Assembly: GCA_002440885.1 (NCBI GenBank)
Contig: DJVY01000248.1
Span: 1,673-17,915 of the forward strand
From: Bacteroidales bacterium UBA6244
GTDB taxonomy: Bacteria; Bacteroidota; Bacteroidia; Bacteroidales; F082
Length of the DNA: 16,243 nucleotides
Direction of reading: 5' to 3'
Numbering within the stretch: the stretch's first letter is position 1; each line of letters opens with the position of its first letter. The translations under genes and the position numbers were made by a program. Below the pieces are notes generated by a model, which was given only the letters and a program-made list of their open reading frames with translations, did no database searches and was not told the DNA's origin. Shown here piece by piece: positions 8,002 to 13,373 of the stretch.

Positions 8002-8188
8002 CCGCTCCCGCCAGTTTGCAACTGGTGGGCCTCGTTTCAGTTATTCAACCTGCAATAAGAAATGAATTGCCATGACAAAGAAAGTTTATACCTTTGATCT
8101 TTAACAATCAATAATAAATGAGCCGTGCATACAAGATGGCCGATCCGGAAGGGTGTTTGACCCACCAGTTGCAAACTGGCGGGAGCGG
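8002..8188 (+). mobile_element. 187-bp REP-flanked element, probably a transposase-deleted RAYT derivative
   Basis: Positions 8002-8029 are the exact reverse complement of 8161-8188, giving perfect 28-bp terminal inverted repeats. Each end also folds on itself: CCCACCAGTT and AACTGGCGGG pair around a GCA loop, with one G-T wobble. Between them lie a TAnnTTTG promoter and an ATG at 8118 that begins MSRAYKMADPEG before running into the right palindrome. From memory, Bacteroidota REP-associated tyrosine (Y1/IS200-like) transposases often begin MSR-x-YK-x-x-x-x-EG, and such genes are flanked by inverted REPs. This would then be a non-autonomous remnant that kept promoter, first codons and both ends. 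The structure is seen directly; the transposase origin is inference. I see no target-site duplication. Confidence 0.65.
8066..8096 (+). promoter_or_regulatory. Candidate promoter carried by the element, reading toward the first LRR gene
   Basis: TACCTTTG at 8089-8096 is a perfect -7 match (TAnnTTTG). ATTG at 8066-8069 sits 19 bases upstream, as a good -33 element. Transcription would start near 8102, about 15 bases before the element's ATG (8118) and about 160 bases before the LRR start (8262). The same promoter is present, base for base, in the second copy (12763-12793). Confidence 0.5.
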
Positions 8189-8261
8189 ATTTCGATCAAG
8201 TTTACTATTGTTAAAAAGAAAAAACGTAGATTTGGTGCTTGATAAGACTTTCAACAATCAC

Positions 8262-10082
8262 ATGATCATGAAAAAAGCAGTTCAAATTACTATTCTTGTC
8301 TTGGCAATGCATATCGTTGCTTTTTCACAAACATGCCTACCTGATGGCATTACCTTTTCCTCTCAGAATCAGATTAATAACTTTCAATCAGATTATCCCG
8401 GTTGCACAGAGATAATTGGTGATGTATATATAGTGGGTAGCAACATACAAAATCTGGACGGATTAAATGTTCTTACAGCTCTGCCATCAATGTTATCCAT
8501 AGGATATTACAATCAGGGCAATCCCATGTTAAGCAGTATTCAGGGGTTGGAAAACCTCACCGAATTAGGAGCGCTCGCTATACGAAACAACGTAACATTG
8601 GCAAGTTTGTCAGGACTACAAGGAATTTCAAACACAGCATCTATTATTATTGAAGACAATGCCTCCTTAACAAACTTAACAGGATTAGATGGCCTTACAT
8701 ATATAACTTACCTGAATTTGAGAAACAACTACAGTTTAGCAAATTTACATGGACTTGAAAAACTGGATTCTACATCTCAACATATTAGTATTATTGACAA
8801 TCCCTCCCTTGCCTCTTTGGATGGCCTACACAAGCTAAAACATATTGGAGTTGAAGGTCTGACAATCAACAACAATGACGCACTTACGAGCATTGAGGCT
8901 CTTCAAGGTGTAAATTATGCTTACTCAATTACTATTGACCATAATGAATCTATCCAAAGCCTGGAGGGGCTCGACAACATTGCAGCTGAATCACTACTTT
9001 ACATCGAAATAATCGACAACGCATATTTATCCACCTGCGAAGTACAAAGTATCTGCGACTATCTGGCTATGCCAGACGCCGATGTTTTCATCGCGTACAA
9101 TTCAGTTGGCTGCAATAACCCTGAAGAGGTTGAGGCTGCCTGCGAAATTGCAGCACTAACTTGTTTTCCTGAGGGTGTTACTTTTAGTACCCAGATATCC
9201 GTAAACGGCTTTCATGCAAACTACCCACAGTGTATTAAGATTGGTGGTGACATGGTGGTCACAGGTAACAGCATTACTAATCTGGATGGACTAAACCAGT
9301 TATTACATGTCGAAGGTAGTTTAAGTATTGAAAACAACAATTCATTGACAAATTTGTCGGGGTTAAACAACATCGATACCATTGGTGGCAATCTGAGCAT
9401 TGAAAATGCTAATGGGTTGCAAAATCTTAGTGGCCTGTCCGGCTTGAACTCGCTTGGAGGAATGCTGAAACTTTCTTCAAATGAATCCTTAAAAAGCATT
9501 ATCGGAATAGAAGGAGTTCTGGCATTAGGAGGAAATCTTGTAATAACTGACAACATAGCTTTGGAAACCCTTCATGGACTAGAAGCAATTGGTCATATTG
9601 CAGGAACACTGGAAATACAAAACAATCCGCTTCTCATCAGTCTTGACGGACTGGACAGCATTCGTGCTGAAACGATTTCGAGTATTACCATAAAAAACAA
9701 CGCTTTATTATCTGAATGTCACATAAAATCTGTCTGTGATTACCTTTCAAACCCAACAGGAACTGTTGAGATTGAAAATAATGCTTTAGGGTGTAACTCA
9801 ACTGAAGAGGTTGAACAAGCGTGCCTCCTAACTGTCCGGAATATGGAAAACACCTCAACCATACGCTTGTATCCCAATCCAGCCAATCAGGAGCTCTACT
9901 TCAAATACTCACAGAATCAAGCAATTAAAGAGATTAATATCTATAACAAACTAGGTGTTAGGGTTATGAAAGTAACTAACCCCACAAATCCTTTGAATAT
10001 TTCACCCTTGGAAACCGGTTTATATATTGTTGATTTGATTAGTTATAACGGAAGATTCAAAGACAAGATAATAGTTTACTAA
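8262..10082 (+). CDS. Secreted leucine-rich-repeat protein with T9SS type A sorting domain (paralogue 1)
   Basis: A 606-residue protein. I place the start at 8262 (or 8268) because it gives a clean signal peptide (MIMKKAVQITILVLAMHIVA, cleavage near residue 22); the upstream in-frame ATG at 8118 belongs to the mobile element. The mature part is two receptor-L-domain-like LRR modules, about 25-300 and 301-521. Each begins C-x-P(E)-G-x-TFS-x-Q...YP-x-C and ends with a cysteine cap of the form C-x4-VCDYL...GCN-x-EEVE-x-AC. Repeats of about 23-24 residues follow GxxLxIxxNxxLxxLxGLxxLxxI. Residues of about 535-606 (LYPNPANQELY to the end) are a type A sorting domain, normally removed on export and anchoring. 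Likely a cell-surface binding protein; the ligand is unknown. It is a paralogue of the gene at 10540. Both seem more AT-rich than the operon upstream. Confidence 0.88.
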   Translation: MIMKKAVQITILVLAMHIVAFSQTCLPDGITFSSQNQINNFQSDYPGCTEIIGDVYIVGSNIQNLDGLNVLTALPSMLSIGYYNQGNPMLSSIQGLENLTELGALAIRNNVTLASLSGLQGISNTASIIIEDNASLTNLTGLDGLTYITYLNLRNNYSLANLHGLEKLDSTSQHISIIDNPSLASLDGLHKLKHIGVEGLTINNNDALTSIEALQGVNYAYSITIDHNESIQSLEGLDNIAAESLLYIEIIDNAYLSTCEVQSICDYLAMPDADVFIAYNSVGCNNPEEVEAACEIAALTCFPEGVTFSTQISVNGFHANYPQCIKIGGDMVVTGNSITNLDGLNQLLHVEGSLSIENNNSLTNLSGLNNIDTIGGNLSIENANGLQNLSGLSGLNSLGGMLKLSSNESLKSIIGIEGVLALGGNLVITDNIALETLHGLEAIGHIAGTLEIQNNPLLISLDGLDSIRAETISSITIKNNALLSECHIKSVCDYLSNPTGTVEIENNALGCNSTEEVEQACLLTVRNMENTSTIRLYPNPANQELYFKYSQNQAIKEINIYNKLGVRVMKVTNPTNPLNISPLETGLYIVDLISYNGRFKDKIIVY

Positions 10083-10093
10083 TCTAACCTTAA

Positions 10094-10373
10094 CTCGTTT
10101 GAGCGCAGCGGTAACGAGGATGCAAGAACAAAAAACCTCCTAACAATACTCTGTGATACCAATTAAAAAACGATATTTGTCACCCATGTCAGGCGACAGA
10201 TATAAAATCGATAACCAGGAATCAGTTTATTTCCTAACACTTACGGTAGTTGGGTGTTCCGATGTTTTTACCAGAATTGAATACCAGGAGGTAATGGTTA
10301 AAAGTCTGGCCTGGTGTTAGTGGAAAAGACTTTTTAGAAATTGAGTTTTTATGATAGGTGGGATACAGTTGTT
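10094..10373 (+). repeat. LRR 3'-flank repeat, copy A (uninterrupted)
   Basis: It starts with a shortened form of the TGAGCGCAGCGGTAACGAGG family sequence (10094-10121) and continues through 10155-10256. That stretch matches 12888-12990 at roughly 93% with one indel. A weaker match with indels then runs to about 10373. A hairpin lies at 10173-10203: a 12-bp arm with one mismatch and one wobble, closing around the loop CATGTCA; it is conserved in copy B. Copy A lacks the 177-bp interval that holds the mobile element in copy B. It begins 12 bases after the stop of the first LRR gene. Confidence 0.75.
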
Positions 10374-10464
10374 TGCCTTTTTAAATCAACCGAAGAGATT
10401 GAGATATCCTTGTTGCCAACAAGCTCAAACCGGAACAAGAGAGGGATTACACCTATTGTTTTGG

Positions 10465-10472
10465 TATATTTG
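10465..10472 (+). promoter_or_regulatory. Possible -7 promoter box for the second LRR gene
   Basis: TATATTTG matches TAnnTTTG and lies 68 bases before the ATG at 10540, a reasonable leader length. No -33 TTTG is present at 19-21 bases upstream, so support is partial. Confidence 0.3.
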
Positions 10473-10539
10473 ATTCAGTTGTTGTAGCTTTCAAAAACAA
10501 CCAGATGAGTAAATATTTTACAATCTAAGTCTAAATAAA

Positions 10540-12609
10540 ATGATTAAAAAAAGCATCCTTATTTTCCTGCTATTTTTTACCAGCCACAGCATTGCGTTTA
10601 CGCAATGCTTGCCAGAGGGTATCGTATTTTCGACACAATCTCAAATTGATCAGTTTACAACCAACTACCCCGACTGTACTGAGATTGGCGGAGATTTGGT
10701 TGTAAATGGCAGTGACATAACTAACCTCAACGGGCTGGAGGATATTGTTGCTGTAGGAGGCGATTTGTATATATGGAACAACCCGTTCTTGTTGAGTTTG
10801 TCAGGATTGGATCAGCTGGTTTCCGTTGGCCATGATATCCGGTTGGTGAACAATTCACTGTTAAACGACCTTTCTTCACTACAGAATATTGCGAAAATTG
10901 AAAACGATCTTGTCATTGGTTATGTTGATCAGATTGACGGTGGCGGCAATCCCTCTTTGCCAAATTTATTGGGATTGCATCATGTGAGCTCCATTGGTGG
11001 TGCGTTATGGATTGACGATAACGATTTGCTAACAAATTTACTTGGCCTTAACGAGGTAGTTTCTATTGGCAGTGGTATCTTTATCACAGGAAATGACAAC
11101 CTTATCAACCTTGAGGGAATTGATAATCTTAGCCCTACCGCATCAGGTTTATACATAAGCTACAATCAATCGCTGGTTAGCTTGTCTGGTCTTGAAGGCC
11201 TACAATCCACAGCAGGAAGCATAGATCTAAACGACAACCCAGTTCTTACCGGTTTGTCAGGCCTTAACAATATTGAATCAATAGGATATGAATTGAGGCT
11301 TCAAAACAATGCGTCGTTGGCGAACCTGGAGGCGCTGACGCATTTGACTAGTGTTGGGAAAGTATATATTTCTAACAACCCTGAACTTGTTAGTTTAAAA
11401 GGGTTAAGGAATTTGAACAACATCAATCAATCATTGTGGATTCGTGAGAATGCCCGGTTAAAAACGTTAGAAGGTTTAGATAATATTGACAAACTTGGGG
11501 ACGACCTTTGGATTTTAAAAAATGATAGTTTGCAGCATCTTCATAACCTAAGCCGGCTGTCCACAATAGGTGGGTATGGCTATTTTATCATTTCTGAAAA
11601 CAGCATGTTAACCAGCTTACAAGGTCTCGATAACATCAACCCAAATTCCATTAAGTACCTGGCGATCGAAGATAATCCTTTGTTATCGACATGTGAAGTA
11701 CACAGTGTATGCAATTATCTGGCGAATCCTGATTTTGTAGACATTACTGGAAATGCCACCGGATGTATGAACAGGGATGAAGTTCTTGACGCTTGCGAAT
11801 TGGCTTTTGCAGGGTGTCTTGAGGAAGGATTAACGATTACTTCACAGCAAGATTTAGAGCTTTTTTCAAATAATTATCCGGATTGTATTGTCATTGAAGG
11901 AGACGTTACCATACAAGGTGGTGATGTTACCAGCCTTTTGGCATTGAGTCAACTGAAATCTATTCACGGAAACCTTACCATCGTTCACAATCCCAATCTG
12001 ATACAATTAACCGGTTTGGACAATATTCAGTCGGTTGGTGGAAATTTGACTATTGGTGATGAAAGCAAAGGAGGAAACCCTTCTTTGGCGGATATTTCTG
12101 CTTTGACAAATATTCAATGGATTGGGGGAGATCTTGTTATCTCGGGAAACGAATCGCTGACAAATCTTACCGGACTTGAGCATATTATTTCGACGTCCAT
12201 CGACACATTAAAAATTACCAACAACATGCAGTTGTCGCATTGCGCTATTGAGAACGTCTGTGATTTTCTATTTGATTCAGCGGGTGAGGTTATCATCCAC
12301 TCCAATGCAGCAGGCTGTAATTCGCCGGTAGAAGTTCAAGCAGCCTGCTCAAGTGATCTAGCTGAATTTCTCTCTGCTACGCCCATTTTTATCTACCCCA
12401 ATCCGGCAAGAAACAGCGTGATTGTTCATTTAAAAAATCAGGACAAGGCGGAAAACATTCGGATACTAAATACCTTTGGACAGGTAGTTGCTGAATACTT
12501 TGCTGTTGTAGATCAGTTAGATATAAGTCACTTGGCAAATGGGTATTATTTCGTTATGGTCTCAGTAAAGAACCAAATGTTTACTGGTAAATTGATTGTA
12601 CAGAATTAG
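10540..12609 (+). CDS. Secreted leucine-rich-repeat protein with T9SS type A sorting domain (paralogue 2)
   Basis: A 689-residue protein with a signal peptide (MIKKSILIFLLFFTSHSIAF, cleavage near 21). Module 1 (about 23-425) opens CLPEGIVFSTQSQIDQF and carries about 14 repeats of about 24 residues of the type GxxLxIxxNxxLxxLxGLxxIxxI. It ends in the cysteine cap CEVHSVCNYLANP...GCMNRDEVLDAC. Module 2 (about 426-603) is shorter, with about six repeats and the cap CAIENVCDFLF...GCNSPVEVQAAC. A type A sorting domain follows (about 614-689, IYPNPARNSV to IVQN). It has the same two-module plan as the gene at 8262, with matching caps, so the pair arose by duplication followed by gain or loss of repeats. 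The role is probably surface recognition or adhesion; no enzymatic motif is seen. The 3' flank is also shared with paralogue 1. Confidence 0.88.
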   Translation: MIKKSILIFLLFFTSHSIAFTQCLPEGIVFSTQSQIDQFTTNYPDCTEIGGDLVVNGSDITNLNGLEDIVAVGGDLYIWNNPFLLSLSGLDQLVSVGHDIRLVNNSLLNDLSSLQNIAKIENDLVIGYVDQIDGGGNPSLPNLLGLHHVSSIGGALWIDDNDLLTNLLGLNEVVSIGSGIFITGNDNLINLEGIDNLSPTASGLYISYNQSLVSLSGLEGLQSTAGSIDLNDNPVLTGLSGLNNIESIGYELRLQNNASLANLEALTHLTSVGKVYISNNPELVSLKGLRNLNNINQSLWIRENARLKTLEGLDNIDKLGDDLWILKNDSLQHLHNLSRLSTIGGYGYFIISENSMLTSLQGLDNINPNSIKYLAIEDNPLLSTCEVHSVCNYLANPDFVDITGNATGCMNRDEVLDACELAFAGCLEEGLTITSQQDLELFSNNYPDCIVIEGDVTIQGGDVTSLLALSQLKSIHGNLTIVHNPNLIQLTGLDNIQSVGGNLTIGDESKGGNPSLADISALTNIQWIGGDLVISGNESLTNLTGLEHIISTSIDTLKITNNMQLSHCAIENVCDFLFDSAGEVIIHSNAAGCNSPVEVQAACSSDLAEFLSATPIFIYPNPARNSVIVHLKNQDKAENIRILNTFGQVVAEYFAVVDQLDISHLANGYYFVMVSVKNQMFTGKLIVQN

Positions 12610-12650
12610 TAATGAATGCCATTTTTTTATTTGCATGCGATTTCCACTGA

Positions 12651-12684
12651 CTCGTCCTCCTATGAGCGCAGCGGTAACGAGGAT
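12651..12684 (+). repeat. 34-base family repeat, left arm of an inverted pair
   Basis: It contains TGAGCGCAGCGGTAACGAGG. It matches the reverse complement of 13109-13142 with two differences over 34 bases. A shortened copy is at 10094-10121. The two arms enclose 424 bases, giving a MITE-like inverted pair about 492 bases across. Confidence 0.75.
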
Positions 12685-12718
12685 ACAAGAACAAAAAAAC
12701 CTAACAATACTGTATTTC

Positions 12719-12885
12719 CTGGTGGGATTTGTTTAATTTATTCAACCTACATTAAGTTATGAATTGCCATGACAAAGAAAGTTTATACCTTTGATCTTTA
12801 ACAATCAATAATAAATGAGCCGTGCATACAAGATGGCCGATCCGGAAGGGTGTTTGACCCACCAGTTGCAAACTGGCGGGAGCGG
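12719..12885 (+). mobile_element. Second copy of the REP/transposase-derived element, left end decayed
   Basis: Positions 12759-12885 are identical, without gaps, to 8062-8188 (127 bases, constant offset of 4697). They include the promoter, the ATG with MSRAYKMADPEG codons, and the right palindrome. To the left, 12727-12758 matches 8030-8061 at only about 70%. Of the left inverted repeat only CTGGTGGG (12719-12726) remains. Here the element's frame closes soon after the palindrome (12815-12892, 25 codons). Confidence 0.7.
12763..12793 (+). promoter_or_regulatory. Element-borne promoter, second copy
   Basis: ATTG at 12763-12766 and TACCTTTG at 12786-12793 with a 19-base spacer, identical to the first copy. 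Expected start is near 12800. The only frame directly downstream is the 25-codon remnant at 12815-12892; the next real gene is 580 bases away. Confidence 0.45.
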
Positions 12886-12892
12886 GGGATAA
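12815..12892 (+). pseudogene. 25-codon remnant of a putative RAYT transposase start
   Basis: The frame starts MSRAYKMADPEG, runs through the REP palindrome (…CLTHQLQTGGSGG) and stops at TAA 12890-12892. The first 12 residues resemble the N-terminus that I remember for Bacteroidota Y1 transposases linked to REPs. The catalytic HUH and tyrosine parts are absent, so it cannot be functional. It lies 15-22 bases after the element promoter's expected start. The alternative, a genuine small peptide, is less likely because the frame's second half is simply the palindrome read through. Confidence 0.4.
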
Positions 12893-13083
12893 CAATTAAA
12901 AAACGATATTTGTCACCCTATGTCAGGCGACAGATACTGAATCGATAACCAGGAATCAGTTTATTTCCTAATCCTTACGGTAGTTGGGTGGCTGGATGTT
13001 ATTACCAGAATGGAATACAAGGAGGCAATGGTTGCTTACTCGAAATGGATTTTTTATGATAGATTTGTTTCTTAATTTTGCCT
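12888..13083 (+). repeat. LRR 3'-flank repeat, copy B (right part, after the inserted element)
   Basis: 12888-12990 matches 10155-10256 at about 93%. The conserved hairpin recurs, with arms at 12906-12917 and 12926-12937. Weaker similarity continues to 13083 (TTTTTATGATAG near 13055 also occurs in copy A). The left part of this repeat is at 12651-12711, separated by the mobile element. Confidence 0.7.
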
Positions 13084-13108
13084 CTGGTCTGTAACGATGG
13101 AGCAAGAC

Positions 13109-13142
13109 ATCCTCGTTACCGCTACGCTCAAAGGAGGACGAG
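13109..13142 (-). repeat. 34-base family repeat, inverted right arm
   Basis: The reverse complement of this stretch matches 12651-12684 at 32 of 34 positions. With the left arm it brackets the repeat and element cluster upstream of the PKD gene. Confidence 0.75.
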
Positions 13143-13285
13143 AAGGGGGTTGACAATGATCGATCTGATGTAACTAGAACCGCGTAGTTGTCCACGCCTT
13201 ACGCATAAAGTTAAGCAGACAGGATGGCATTATTTAAAATGCTTATTAATTGTGGCGGTCCAAAAAGTTCTGCCATGATTTTTTC

Positions 13286-13293
13286 TACTTTTG
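13286..13293 (+). promoter_or_regulatory. Possible -7 promoter box for the PKD gene
   Basis: TACTTTTG is a perfect TAnnTTTG match 81 bases before the ATG at 13374. No TTTG lies at the -33 position, so this rests on one box. Confidence 0.3.
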
Positions 13294-13373
13294 GTGTGCA
13301 CTGAGTGGAGTAAATTTTATGGAATACAAAGAGCATTCGATTTTTCCGCACAAGTGCTCTTAATTATATTTTG

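Larger units (their letters stand above)
7900..8261. other. Spacer between racemase operon and first LRR gene
   Basis: The first 100 bases after the racemase stop show no clear terminator and no gene. Positions 8002-8188 are the REP/transposase-derived element described separately. Positions 8189-8261 are AT-rich leader directly before the LRR gene. A reading frame is open from the element's ATG at 8118 straight into the LRR gene. This makes 8118 a tempting but probably wrong start for that gene. Confidence 0.7.
10083..10539. other. Repeat-bearing spacer between the LRR paralogues
   Basis: 457 bases without a gene. The first part (10094-10373) is copy A of a repeat found again after the second LRR gene. 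Within it is a 7-bp inverted repeat, AAAAGTC at 10300-10306 and GACTTTT at 10328-10334, that is absent from the other copy. The remainder, about 10374-10539, is unique AT-rich sequence ending in a possible -7 box (10465-10472) before the second LRR gene. Confidence 0.65.
12610..13373. other. Repeat-rich spacer between second LRR gene and PKD gene
   Basis: 764 bases without a convincing gene. In order it holds a T-rich stretch (12610-12650), a 34-base family repeat (12651-12684), the second copy of the REP/transposase-derived element (12719-12885), copy B of the LRR 3'-flank repeat (to about 13083), an inverted copy of the 34-base repeat (13109-13142), and about 230 bases of unique leader. The leader contains a possible -7 box at 13286. 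A 75-codon minus-strand frame (13195 down to 12968) is made largely of repeat sequence and is probably not a gene. Confidence 0.65.

Noticed and set aside
7796..8065. 89-codon plus-strand frame overlapping the end of the racemase gene
   Set aside because: Out of frame with the racemase, then runs through the spacer and the left REP palindrome; no recognisable protein.
8002..8188. CRISPR or phage attachment site reading of the repeats
   Set aside because: Only two copies, no regular spacers, no cas genes, no integrase or tRNA nearby. The terminal inverted repeats and transposase-like codons fit a REP/transposon origin better.
8118..8261. In-frame 48-codon N-terminal extension of the first LRR protein
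   Set aside because: It consists of the mobile element's transposase-like codons and leader sequence. Starting there would bury the signal peptide that begins at 8262, and the second copy of the same sequence ends in a stop.
12968..13195. 75-codon minus-strand frame upstream of the PKD gene
   Set aside because: Composed mainly of the dispersed repeat and the inverted 34-base sequence read through; arginine/serine-rich and without family features.
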